Shown in pieces: positions 54,468 to 63,928 of a stretch of DNA of 64,000 nt (position 1 is the stretch's first letter; every line of letters starts with the position of its first letter). Below the pieces are notes generated by a model. That model saw nothing but the letters and a program-made list of their open reading frames with translations. It had not been told where the DNA came from and made no database searches. The position numbers and the translations under genes are program-made. This DNA is from a bacterium HR19. Its GTDB lineage: Bacteria; Calescibacteriota; Calescibacteriia; Calescibacteriales; Calescibacteriaceae. The DNA lies in assembly GCA_002898315.1 (NCBI GenBank), contig BEHV01000008.1:1-64000 (forward strand). Reading direction: 5' to 3'.

Positions 54468-54473
54468 TATAAT
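54468..54473 (+). promoter_or_regulatory. Candidate -10 element (TATAAT) 9 nt before the ATG at 54483
   Basis: A consensus TATAAT followed by nine bases and the ATG, no ribosome site. The A/T-rich setting lowers certainty. Confidence 0.3.
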
Positions 54474-54482
54474 TTTATATCT

Positions 54483-56204
54483 ATGTGGTTGAGAAAGAAT
54501 ACATCTTTTTATTCTTTACAGAAAGGGATCTTGCTCCTCTTCACATTAACTTTCGCAATCTCTCTAATTCAATGCGCAAAAGAGAAGAAAGAAGATGATT
54601 TCTCAACAGGGCTTGCTAACAGAGACCCGAAAATTTCAGAAGGTATAACATATATAGAAAAAGAGAAAATTCAAGAAGCTAAAAAATTCTTCAGAGAACT
54701 TGGTAAGGAAAATCCTAAACACTGTGGATACCTCATAGGATACCCTCTTGTATCAATACAGGAATACCTTTCAAAAATAGCAGCGATAATAAATTTCGCA
54801 GTAAGTGTTTATGGAACAGGCGGAGGCGCATCTCCATCAATACTTCCGAAACAGGCGGAGATAAACCCAAAAGCGGGATGTGATGATGCTCTTGATAGAA
54901 TGATACGTGAATTTGCAAAATCACTTCACAACGAAACCGAAGATGGTTTAGCCCTAATAGAAAAAGCTATATCTCAACAGTGCGAGATGGAACTTGAATA
55001 CCCGCTCAGCATATCTATCGGGAACTCATTCAAAATTCGGCTCATTCTCTACGGAAAATTCGGTTCAGCAGAAATGTCGCTCCTCAGATACATAGGATAC
55101 CTAACATTATCTATTTCATCTGCTATTCTTTCACACGATTACTCGGTAGATACTCTAACTATACTACAAAACATATCAAAGATAGAGGGCAGGAATATAA
55201 CGAGCTTGCTCCGCACTCTCGCATTTATTATGGTCGGATGCGATAGAACTCTGGCTTTCCACCCAGAAGATAAATCTTATCTTTCCAAAATAACATCTTA
55301 TGTAGTCAAATCAATTGAAAGCGGATTTTCATTCCTTCAAGAGCTTGAACGAAGAAATGGAAAAGAAGGATATGTCCTTTACTTTAAAGATAACTCGGGC
55401 GAAGGAAAAATAGGTTATAACCCCGATACCGTCACCATAGCAACACCAAGAGATGAGATAGCAATTCAGGTAAAGGGAGAGATTCAAGCCGGAACAATAA
55501 AGTTGAACATGACAAAAATAACAATTGAAGTCCCCTACATAATATCGTTTGATTTCATAGACGAAGCAAAAGAAATAGCGAACAAGATAAAGAGAATTTT
55601 AGAGGAAGGGAAAGGGGGATGTCCCGAAAACTGCATATCAATAGCAGATGCGAATTTCTTCCTGAAAGCACTTAACACAGCTAAAATTGATGACTTCGTA
55701 AGAATTGATATAGTGAAATTTATAAAAGAACCCAAACCAATACGTGAAATCCTCCCATACTGGTTTTTTAATTCAACTCTCAAAAGATGGGAATTTATGC
55801 TTGAATCAGAAGTTCATCCAAGCAGGCAGGACACATCATACTTTATCTTCAACTACGACTCACCTCACTTTAACTTTCCAGATGTGATAACCTTTATGGG
55901 AAGAGAAATCAAAAATTTCTCTATCCCGCCAGATTGCGTTTTTTTAGACCAGAACTCTCCTGACTGGTTGCTTATTCCATACCTACTCTTACAGGACCCA
56001 ACATTAGGCGGAAGTATCTATATGAGATTAAAAGGCACTTTCATTGAAAGGTGTAGCGGAAGGGAGGACCCGTTTATGACCGACGAATGGAAGCCAGCAG
56101 ATGATTACATGATAAACAAAATGATAGCCATAATAACCAAAAAAACCGGCTCAATAATAATCCCACTCGTAGATATAATATCCAAATCTGTAAAATTAGA
56201 ATGA
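54483..56204 (+). CDS. Predicted lipoprotein of unknown function (573 aa)
   Basis: The signal peptide ends in SLIQC (Cys31); Gln at -1 is not the usual Gly/Ala/Ser. The mature part starts with a charged helix (residues 35-75), then a largely helical region with Cys pairs (HCGYLIG and CDDALDRM), and a beta-rich middle (YNPDTVTIATPRDEIAIQVKGEIQAGTIKLNMTKITIEVPYI). A GGCPENCISIADANFFLKALN segment resembles a short loop-helix. It probably works with the lipoprotein just upstream, since both are tail-to-head, but I recognise no family. Confidence 0.78.
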   Translation: MWLRKNTSFYSLQKGILLLFTLTFAISLIQCAKEKKEDDFSTGLANRDPKISEGITYIEKEKIQEAKKFFRELGKENPKHCGYLIGYPLVSIQEYLSKIAAIINFAVSVYGTGGGASPSILPKQAEINPKAGCDDALDRMIREFAKSLHNETEDGLALIEKAISQQCEMELEYPLSISIGNSFKIRLILYGKFGSAEMSLLRYIGYLTLSISSAILSHDYSVDTLTILQNISKIEGRNITSLLRTLAFIMVGCDRTLAFHPEDKSYLSKITSYVVKSIESGFSFLQELERRNGKEGYVLYFKDNSGEGKIGYNPDTVTIATPRDEIAIQVKGEIQAGTIKLNMTKITIEVPYIISFDFIDEAKEIANKIKRILEEGKGGCPENCISIADANFFLKALNTAKIDDFVRIDIVKFIKEPKPIREILPYWFFNSTLKRWEFMLESEVHPSRQDTSYFIFNYDSPHFNFPDVITFMGREIKNFSIPPDCVFLDQNSPDWLLIPYLLLQDPTLGGSIYMRLKGTFIERCSGREDPFMTDEWKPADDYMINKMIAIITKKTGSIIIPLVDIISKSVKLE

Positions 56205-56262
56205 CTTATTACAAGCGAACTCAAATAAACCTATAAAATAAAACTTATACCCGCTCATTCAT

Positions 56263-56268
56263 TACTCT
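56263..56268 (+). promoter_or_regulatory. Candidate -10 element (TACTCT) 8 nt before the uvrA ATG
   Basis: TACTCT, eight bases, ATG at 56277; no ribosome site. Confidence 0.3.
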
Positions 56269-56276
56269 ATTTTAAT

Positions 56277-59063
56277 ATGGATTTTATATATGTAAAGGGA
56301 GCGAGGCAGAACAACCTCAAAAACATAGATGTTAAAATACCAAAATTCAAATTCGTAGTTGTGACAGGAGTTTCTGGTTCTGGGAAATCATCGCTTGTGT
56401 TTGACATACTATTTGCCGAAGGGCAGAGAAGATATATAGAGTGCCTATCTTCTTATGCAAGGCAGTTCATAGAACAGATGCCCAAACCAGATGTTGATGT
56501 GGTTGAAGGTTTGTCTCCATCAATAGCGATAGACCAAAAAGGAGCAAGATGGAACCCACGTTCAACGGTATCAACTTCAACAGAAATTTACGACTACCTG
56601 CGATTGCTCTTTGCGAGAGTCGGAGAACCATACTGCCCAGATTGCAAAATACCCATCTCCGCCCTGACCCCACAAAAAATAGCTGACTTCATCTTCTCCC
56701 TTGAAGAAGGAACAAAGATCTTTATCTTCTCCCCTTATGTCAGAGGTAAAAAGGGAGAATACAGAAAAGATTTGGAACTCTGGCGAACAAGAGGATTCTC
56801 AAGAGTGAGAATTGACGGGCAAATCTATGACCTTCTGGAATCAATACCCCAACTTGAAAAAAACAAAAAACACACGATAGAAATCCTGATAGATAGGTTA
56901 ATCTTGAAGAAAGAAGAAGACACAAGAAGAAGAATAACATCTTCATGTGAGCAAGCAAAAGATATTTCAAAGGGACTTATACTCGTTGAGTGGGAAAAAG
57001 ATAACTCAAAAGATTCCCGTCTGTTCTCAACAGAGTTCTCTTGTCCAAACTGCTCTTTCTCCTACGGAGAAATCTCTCCGAGATTATTTTCGTTCAACTC
57101 GCCATACGGGGCATGTCCCGACTGCCACGGTATAGGAAAAGTTCTAAAAATAGATGAAAAACTACTCATAGATGAATCAAAATCAATAGAAGAAGGAGCT
57201 ATAAAGTCGTTCAGAAAATCAATACCAGATTACATTGAAAGTTGGCTTGAAGTAATATCAAAAAAATTCAACAGAAATGTTTTCAAGACAAAGTGGTCAA
57301 ACCTTGATGAAAAAATCAAAAGAGCAATACTATACGGAGAAGGAATTGAAGAATTTGAAGGAGTAATAAATTTTCTGTGGGAAAGGTATGAAGAAGGATA
57401 TTGGTGGGATGTCGAAAGATATATATCATCTTTCATCTGTCAGACATGTGGTGGTTCAAGATTGAAAAAAGAAGCGCTTTCTGTTCTGATAAACGGAAAA
57501 AGTATAAACGACATCGTTAATATGACCGTTGAAGAAGCACTTGAATTCTTCAGAAACATAAGATTTCCCGAAGGAAAGAAAGAAATAGCTGAAAGGATTC
57601 TTTCAGAAATAATATCACGACTTGAATTCATAAAAGATGTAGGGTTAGGATACCTTGAACTATCAAGAGAGTCATCTACACTTTCAAGCGGAGAGGCACA
57701 GAGGTTAAAGCTCGCAGCTCAGCTCGGCTCAAGATTAACAGGAGTACTATATGTCCTTGATGAACCAACATGCGGACTGCACCCGCGAGATGTTGATAAA
57801 CTCATAAAAACACTTGAAAAACTCAGGGATATGGGAAACACAGTCGTAGTCGTTGAACACGATAGAGAAACAATGAGCAGAGCTGACTTAATCATAGACC
57901 TCGGAAAAGGTGGAGGTATATACGGCGGAGAAGTCGTATTTTACGGAACTCCCGAAGAAGCGAAAAATAACGGAGACCTCCATCCTAACTCCATAACCTG
58001 CCAATACCTCTCCGGGAAAAGAGATATTCAGAGAACAACAAAAAGAAAATCACCAGATGGAAGGTGGATTATTCTGAGGGGAGCAAAAGGTAGAAACCTC
58101 AAAAATATTGACCTCAAAATTCCAGTTGGACTTTTTGTATGCATCACCGGTGTGTCTGGCTCCGGAAAGTCATCTCTCATAGTTGATACACTCTACCCTG
58201 CACTGAAAAATGCTCTTGAAGGTGATTCATCAGAAAAACCACTTGAATACGAATCAATAGAGGGACTGCAATACATTGATAAAGTGATACTTGTAGACCA
58301 ATCTCCGATAGGGAGAACTCCGAGGTCAAACCCTGCAACATATACAGGTGTTTTCACTCCGATAAGAGAGCTGTTCGCTTCACTACCTGAATCACGAGCA
58401 AGAGGATACACAATATCTCGCTTTTCATTCAATGTCCCCGGCGGAAGGTGCGAAGAATGCAGAGGAGAGGGTTTCATAAAGGTTGAGATGCATCTTCTTC
58501 CTGATATGTTCATAACATGTAAGGCGTGCGGAGGGAAAAGGTTCAACAGAGATACTCTTGAAGTGAGGTTCAGGGGTAAAAACATAGCAGACATACTTGA
58601 TATGACTGTTGATGAAGCGTTGGAATTTTTTGAGAATCAGTATTTCATAAGAGAAAAGTTGCAGGTTCTCAAAGATGTGGGGTTGGGATACATAAAACTT
58701 GGTCAGCCAGCAACGACGCTTTCTGGTGGAGAAGCTCAAAGAGTAAGATTAGCAAAAGAACTCTCAAAAAAACCAACGGGAAAAACCTTGTATATTTTAG
58801 ATGAGCCAACAACGGGACTACATCTTGAAGATATAAGGTATCTTGCGAACGTTCTTTTGAGGTTAGTTGAAATGGGGAACACCGTCGTTGTCATAGAACA
58901 CAATCTTGACCTGATAAAAATAGCTGATTGGATAATTGACCTCGGACCGGAAGGCGGAGAAAAAGGCGGATACATAATAGCCGAAGGGAAACCCGAGGAG
59001 ATTATAACGAGCGAAATTTCTTACACAGGGAAGTTTTTGAAAAAACTTCTATTAGGAACCTAA
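56277..59063 (+). CDS. uvrA: UvrABC excision nuclease subunit A
   Basis: 928-aa DNA-damage recognition ATPase of nucleotide excision repair. Two ABC modules are clear: Walker [10 protein letters not shown] near residue 32 and again ([15 protein letters not shown]) near residue 630, with signature motifs [17 protein letters not shown] and [17 protein letters not shown], and D-E-P-T Walker B motifs in both. Zinc modules are formed by [13 protein letters not shown]...CPDCHG, CQTCGG and CEECRGEG...CKACGG. The C-terminus is shorter than in E. coli UvrA (940 aa) by little. Confidence 0.97.
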   Translation: MDFIYVKGARQNNLKNIDVKIPKFKFVVVTGVSGSGKSSLVFDILFAEGQRRYIECLSSYARQFIEQMPKPDVDVVEGLSPSIAIDQKGARWNPRSTVSTSTEIYDYLRLLFARVGEPYCPDCKIPISALTPQKIADFIFSLEEGTKIFIFSPYVRGKKGEYRKDLELWRTRGFSRVRIDGQIYDLLESIPQLEKNKKHTIEILIDRLILKKEEDTRRRITSSCEQAKDISKGLILVEWEKDNSKDSRLFSTEFSCPNCSFSYGEISPRLFSFNSPYGACPDCHGIGKVLKIDEKLLIDESKSIEEGAIKSFRKSIPDYIESWLEVISKKFNRNVFKTKWSNLDEKIKRAILYGEGIEEFEGVINFLWERYEEGYWWDVERYISSFICQTCGGSRLKKEALSVLINGKSINDIVNMTVEEALEFFRNIRFPEGKKEIAERILSEIISRLEFIKDVGLGYLELSRESSTLSSGEAQRLKLAAQLGSRLTGVLYVLDEPTCGLHPRDVDKLIKTLEKLRDMGNTVVVVEHDRETMSRADLIIDLGKGGGIYGGEVVFYGTPEEAKNNGDLHPNSITCQYLSGKRDIQRTTKRKSPDGRWIILRGAKGRNLKNIDLKIPVGLFVCITGVSGSGKSSLIVDTLYPALKNALEGDSSEKPLEYESIEGLQYIDKVILVDQSPIGRTPRSNPATYTGVFTPIRELFASLPESRARGYTISRFSFNVPGGRCEECRGEGFIKVEMHLLPDMFITCKACGGKRFNRDTLEVRFRGKNIADILDMTVDEALEFFENQYFIREKLQVLKDVGLGYIKLGQPATTLSGGEAQRVRLAKELSKKPTGKTLYILDEPTTGLHLEDIRYLANVLLRLVEMGNTVVVIEHNLDLIKIADWIIDLGPEGGEKGGYIIAEGKPEEIITSEISYTGKFLKKLLLGT

Positions 59064-59081
59064 AATTATCGGAAACTTATT

Positions 59082-59087
59082 TAGAAT
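59082..59087 (+). promoter_or_regulatory. Candidate -10 element (TAGAAT) 7 nt before the ATG at 59095
   Basis: TAGAAT, ATAAATT, ATG. No ribosome site. It lies in the 31-bp gap after uvrA. Confidence 0.35.
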
Positions 59088-59094
59088 ATAAATT

Positions 59095-62000
59095 ATGAGA
59101 AAAGAAAGTCATATAACACAAAGAAATTTTACGGGAAAAGTCCTGCTCCTCATAACTACACTTACACTGATACCAGTTTTACTTTTTCTTGTATCAAAAT
59201 GTGGAACCAAAACAGAATCTGAAATAAAAGATGAGGAACTCGCAAAAGCACCGGGATTAGAAGAAAGCATAAACCAAATCCCCAAACCAAAATCAATAAC
59301 AATAAAAAAACTTGAAGAAAAAGATATAGAAAACCTAAAACCTTCCACACCAGAGGAAGGAGCAGCATTCAAAGCAAAACCCGGAGACATACTCGTAGAA
59401 ACAGATAAAATAAGAGTCATAATTCAGCAACCATCAAGAGAAATCGGTGTCTCAACATACGGAGGGAACATAATAGACGCAGATATAAAAAGAGAAGATG
59501 GAACTTTCAGAGATATTGTTGGTGAGGAAAACTGGTTCTGGTTTCTCGGACACACTCTGAAACCCGAAAAAGTTGGAAAATGGAAAGAAAACATAATAGC
59601 AGCAACAGGCAAATTAGACCTCCTTGACTACATAAACGCAAACGGACTCGCAGAAACTGTCTTCAAAAGCTATATTCCAAACTTTGAACTCCCCTTCAAG
59701 GTTGATGAGGAAAGACCTATAAAAGCCACAAAATACTTCGTATTTTCAGACGGCAACCATGTCAAAATCATAGATGTGGCATGCAACGAAGGAAAAGAAG
59801 AAATCCCATTCTTCTTCTTCGCAGATATAATTGACTCAGGCGGAGATGTAGAGTTCTTCATACCATCTTCGGAACTCAAAGGATATGGATATAAAAGCCC
59901 TTTGCCTACCGGGCTTTCGGTGTTCAAGACCGACTTCATCGCATTTGTATCAGAAAAGCTCGATTCATCATACGGAATATTCCCGGAAACAGAAAATAAT
60001 GTCTCACTTATTGTCTCAGGAGTTGCAGCAATAGCTTATGGAATGCTTGAGGGGGATGGACTGAACAGTTTGCTCGCAATAGCAAGAGGAACATCATCAA
60101 AATTCATCACACTAAAACCTTCTGAGTGCCTCAAAAACGAAAAATACTTCATAATAGGAAACGGATCAGCTTCTTCGCTCACAGATGAGTTTTTCAGAAT
60201 AAAATCAAGAAAAGAAAATTCAGAGGTCTATCAAGTTAAAGGAAAAGTGAGCATAAGTGGTCTGCAAGTACTTCCATCAAAACCACACATAGCTGTCTTT
60301 GACAAACAAAATAAACTCATAACAACAGCAGGAGGAGATATTTACGGAAACTTCAAACTCGTTCTCCCGGCGGGAGAATATAAGTTCGTCGCTGAAATAA
60401 AAGAGATGCCTCCATCTGAACCTAAGCTTATATCTGTTCCATCAGTTCAAGATGTTGAGCTCCAAATAGGAAAACCTTCAAAAATCATAATCTCCGCTGT
60501 TGAGAAAAAAATATCTGGCGAAGAAATAAATATACCGGCAAAAGTATCGTTCATATGCCAGGGAGAATGTCCTAAAAAAATTTGTATCAAAGGTTGCGAA
60601 ATTTTAAGCACATCTTTCAGAGATTATGTATATGACCCGCTACCAGATGGAGTTCAAGAGGTCGTTTTCTTAAAAGACCTAAAACCAGAAGAAATTTATA
60701 TTTCCCCAGGTTCATACAAGATAGTTGTATCAAGAGGTATGGAATACTCACGATATGAAACAGATGTAAATATAGGACCGGGAGAGGAAACAAGAATAAA
60801 AGCGTATCTTCATAAGGTCGCAAACGCAGATGGATGGTTATCTGCTGATACTCATGTTCACGCGGTGAACTCACCCGATAGTCCCGTATCTCTCATAGAT
60901 AGGGTGATAACATTTGCAGGAGAAGGGGTAGACGTAATAATATCAACAGACCACGATTGGCTGACAGATTATGAGCCAGCTATTGCTCTGCTCGGGCTCA
61001 AAGATTTTCTCTCTTCACTTGTCGGACAGGAAATAACAACATTCTCATACGGGCATTTCAACGCTTATCCCTTAAAATTAGATAAAAAAGCACCATCAGA
61101 TGGCGCTCTTGACTGGGCAGAAAAGTATGACCGATACCAAAAATACGGAATAAAAGAATCAGAAAAAGAGAAGTTCAGATTTCTACGCTCCCTGCATCCG
61201 AAAGAAATTTTCAAGAACGCTCACCTTATGAAACCAGAAAACTTCCAGAGAAATATTGTTCAGGTTAATCACCCACGCTCAGGAGGAATGGGATACTTTG
61301 ACTACGTACTCCTTGATACTCTTCGTCTCACAACGGCAATAGACCCATGTATTCACAGAATTTTTCCACCAGCTGGAACTTGCGGAGGAGCAGATAAGGT
61401 CGGAGGTGATACCGGACTTTTCATACCACTCCAAACCCTGAAAGATATGGCAAATCTTGAAAGGTTTGACGCAATAGAAGTTTATAACTCATATTACGAA
61501 ATACCCATCGTTATAAATGACTGGTTCACATTCCTAAATCACGGTGTGCATATTACAGGAGTTGGCGTCTCTGATACTCATCAGAAAATACAGGTTCACC
61601 CGGGAATAGGAAGGACATTCGTATGGGTTGGAAAGGGGAATGATTCTCCTTCAAAGTTCAGAGAAGATATTGCGGTAAAAAACACATTCATAAATAATCT
61701 TGCTGACGGTAAGGTTTTCATATCAAACGGAATAATTTTAGAGGAATTCAAACTTTGCGGAGCAAGAGGGAACGCAGAAGAATGTGCCGAGATGGGATGG
61801 TCAAACATGAAAAACCTAACATCAAATTTCAAACTTAAAATAAGAGTGAAAAGCGCGGACTGGGTGAAATTTGACACTCTGAAAATTTTTATAAATACAA
61901 GAGAGACAGCAGCAAGAAGCAAACAGCCCGTGAAAAAATGGCCTACCCCATCTTATGCTACATCAATAACCCCAATACGACAGGAGATTGAAATACAGGG

Positions 62001-62373
62001 AAACAGATTCGGATGGATGGTTTTTGAGACGGAAATTCCTCTCACCCCACCAGCAGAAGATTTCTGGGTTGTTGCAGTAGTAAGTTGCGAAAACTCCTGC
62101 GAACCAAATCCCATGTTCCCAGTAGTAGTAGATAAAAAAGTCAAGCCGATACTTATAACTAATCCGATATATATTGACCAGAACGGAGACGGAAGATTTA
62201 CCCCATCACCACCCACCTATGCCAAGGAAAGCCCTCAGGCACCACATTACGAAAATCATCAGGCGGAAGGGAAAGCCATTAATTCAAAGAGCAAGGGAAG
62301 AAAATCCGATAGCAATAACGAAGAAAGAAAAATGTTATTAGAGAAGATTATAAAGTCGCTTCACATACATTGA
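59095..62373 (+). CDS. Large lipoprotein with CehA/McbA-type PHP metallohydrolase domain
   Basis: 1092 aa. The signal peptide ends in LVSKC (Cys36), with Lys at -1. Residues about 40-580 are beta-rich modules (including carboxypeptidase-regulatory-like strands around 385-460). The C-terminal half is a PHP-fold hydrolase: metal ligands in DTHVH (Asp585, His587, His589), TDHD (Asp619, His620), NHPRSGG (His726) and GVSDTH (Asp827, His829), matching the CehA/McbA family. Known relatives hydrolyse carbamates or process peptide antibiotics. Attachment to a membrane through a lipid makes a surface or periplasmic enzyme likely. The C-terminal tail is Lys/Ser-rich. Substrate unknown. Confidence 0.88.
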   Translation: MRKESHITQRNFTGKVLLLITTLTLIPVLLFLVSKCGTKTESEIKDEELAKAPGLEESINQIPKPKSITIKKLEEKDIENLKPSTPEEGAAFKAKPGDILVETDKIRVIIQQPSREIGVSTYGGNIIDADIKREDGTFRDIVGEENWFWFLGHTLKPEKVGKWKENIIAATGKLDLLDYINANGLAETVFKSYIPNFELPFKVDEERPIKATKYFVFSDGNHVKIIDVACNEGKEEIPFFFFADIIDSGGDVEFFIPSSELKGYGYKSPLPTGLSVFKTDFIAFVSEKLDSSYGIFPETENNVSLIVSGVAAIAYGMLEGDGLNSLLAIARGTSSKFITLKPSECLKNEKYFIIGNGSASSLTDEFFRIKSRKENSEVYQVKGKVSISGLQVLPSKPHIAVFDKQNKLITTAGGDIYGNFKLVLPAGEYKFVAEIKEMPPSEPKLISVPSVQDVELQIGKPSKIIISAVEKKISGEEINIPAKVSFICQGECPKKICIKGCEILSTSFRDYVYDPLPDGVQEVVFLKDLKPEEIYISPGSYKIVVSRGMEYSRYETDVNIGPGEETRIKAYLHKVANADGWLSADTHVHAVNSPDSPVSLIDRVITFAGEGVDVIISTDHDWLTDYEPAIALLGLKDFLSSLVGQEITTFSYGHFNAYPLKLDKKAPSDGALDWAEKYDRYQKYGIKESEKEKFRFLRSLHPKEIFKNAHLMKPENFQRNIVQVNHPRSGGMGYFDYVLLDTLRLTTAIDPCIHRIFPPAGTCGGADKVGGDTGLFIPLQTLKDMANLERFDAIEVYNSYYEIPIVINDWFTFLNHGVHITGVGVSDTHQKIQVHPGIGRTFVWVGKGNDSPSKFREDIAVKNTFINNLADGKVFISNGIILEEFKLCGARGNAEECAEMGWSNMKNLTSNFKLKIRVKSADWVKFDTLKIFINTRETAARSKQPVKKWPTPSYATSITPIRQEIEIQGNRFGWMVFETEIPLTPPAEDFWVVAVVSCENSCEPNPMFPVVVDKKVKPILITNPIYIDQNGDGRFTPSPPTYAKESPQAPHYENHQAEGKAINSKSKGRKSDSNNEERKMLLEKIIKSLHIH

Positions 62374-62496
62374 TTTGAGATAGATAGGGAAAAAGAAAGC
62401 AGTTCTTATATAAAAAACAAAAGACATTAAAGAAAAAATCAACTTATCCGATTCAATAAAATTAACCATCAGCAGTCACCTCTTTAAAAATACTTG

Positions 62497-62527
62497 GCGA
62501 GGGAAGGAAAAAAATATCCTCCCTCGC
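62497..62527 (-). terminator. Intrinsic-type terminator of the FBP aldolase/phosphatase gene
   Basis: GCGAGGGAAGGA and TCCTCCCTCGC form an 11-bp stem with one bulged A around a loop of A/T. Read on the reverse strand it is followed by CAAGTATTTTTAAA, giving a U-rich tail after fbp. It is also between convergent genes. Confidence 0.65.
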
Positions 62528-62560
62528 TACTTCATAACAAAAAAGAAATTTTTTAAAGAA

Positions 62561-63697
62561 CTAATCAACCTCTTCCCATTTATCTTGGAGCTTCTTTCTT
62601 ACTTCAGGTAAAGTTGTGTATTCAAGTTCTTCTGGAGGTAATATAGCAGGCATAAACGGTCCATGTCTTCTTATGTATATTGCCACTTCCATAGCTTGCC
62701 TTCTCACAGCATCCCAAGAAGAATCTTTGAAGTAATCAAGAAGAATATGCTCACCGGGTTTTGAGGCATCTTCAAGCCCTTGAATTTTTCCGTCCCTCAC
62801 ATGGAAACCGAGAGCAACAATTCTTGGGGGACCATCAAAGAAAGTCGGATTTGAGTCGTCTTGCGATGATGGGTAGAAAGGTCCCCAGTGAGAACCTCTC
62901 ATCCATCCTGAAACGAGAGCGGGAAAAGCGAAAGGTTGCAAAACTTCACCAGCAGCGGGAAGACCAGACTGAGCCCTTATCAGAGCGACCGGGTCGTCTT
63001 TTCCGACATATTTTCCGGCAATCAAAGAGAGTTTTTCAGTAGAAACAACAGCTGCAATACCTATTGAATTATCTTTTGAGAAGATTCTCTTTATAGCATA
63101 TCTTGTTATGTCTCCTATAAAAGCGAGGAGGTCGTGCAATCCCTCCGGTGTAGATATTTTTATTTTTTTGTGTTCTTTGACATCTACGACTTCAAATATA
63201 AATCCTGCGTGCATTCTTGTATCTATAACAAGACCTGTCGTAGTGAAAGGGTCAGCGAAAATTCTCGCAAGAGGAAGATTGAAAGCAGATGGTTCGGTTT
63301 TGTCTGCAAGCAGAGCTATAACCGGTTCAGATTTTCTCTCCTCAAATGTCATCTCGGCAGCTCCTGGACCCAAACCCCTGACATTTCCAGAAAACGCCTC
63401 TGCAAGAAGGTCTTGCCCGGCTCCATAAAGGTGCATTTTCTTTGCTTCCTCAGCAGCAGACATGAAAGCATCCCAAGCTAATTTATGAACTTTTTCGTTG
63501 TTTTCTCCTTTATCATGGGTCATTATGAGAGATATATCATCTCCACAGCGAGCAGTAGCAAAGTCCTCAATTATTCCTTTCTTCGTTCCATCTGAAAGAA
63601 CACTTTTTACCGCCTCTATCATTTTCGGATGAGGTGTGGTATGACCCGCAACAGAACCAACATCTGCCTTTATAAGAGATACCGTTACCTTACCCAT
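62561..63697 (-). CDS. fbp: Bifunctional fructose-1,6-bisphosphate aldolase/phosphatase (archaeal type)
   Basis: 378 aa from the ATG at 63697, chosen because AAAGGAGGTGG precedes it (the frame runs 15 codons further without a ribosome site). The N-terminus VSLIKADVGSVAGHTTPHPKM is the substrate/metal loop of the class V enzyme, with DPFTTTGLVIDTRMHAGFIFE and SGWMRGSHWGPFYPSS further on. It condenses triose phosphates and removes phosphate from the FBP, making gluconeogenesis one-way. The family occurs mostly in archaea and deep-branching thermophilic bacteria, so it supports a thermophilic host. A terminator hairpin follows. Confidence 0.95.
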   Translation of the reverse strand: MGKVTVSLIKADVGSVAGHTTPHPKMIEAVKSVLSDGTKKGIIEDFATARCGDDISLIMTHDKGENNEKVHKLAWDAFMSAAEEAKKMHLYGAGQDLLAEAFSGNVRGLGPGAAEMTFEERKSEPVIALLADKTEPSAFNLPLARIFADPFTTTGLVIDTRMHAGFIFEVVDVKEHKKIKISTPEGLHDLLAFIGDITRYAIKRIFSKDNSIGIAAVVSTEKLSLIAGKYVGKDDPVALIRAQSGLPAAGEVLQPFAFPALVSGWMRGSHWGPFYPSSQDDSNPTFFDGPPRIVALGFHVRDGKIQGLEDASKPGEHILLDYFKDSSWDAVRRQAMEVAIYIRRHGPFMPAILPPEELEYTTLPEVRKKLQDKWEEVD

Positions 63698-63928
63698 AAT
63701 TTTCCACCTCCTTTTTTTAATTTTCTTTTTTGTGTTTTCCACGCTCTTTTTTCAAATTTATTACTTTCAAATTCTCCTTTGTTTTTACCGATTTTTTATT
63801 CTTTCAAATCCGCAATTTCAATTATAAACCTTCACATCTTGAAAGATTCATCATCTGAAAAAACTCCGCTCCCTTTCTAAAAAAACTGATATTTTGGAAA
63901 GGTAAGAAGGTGTAGATAATTTTCTGTT

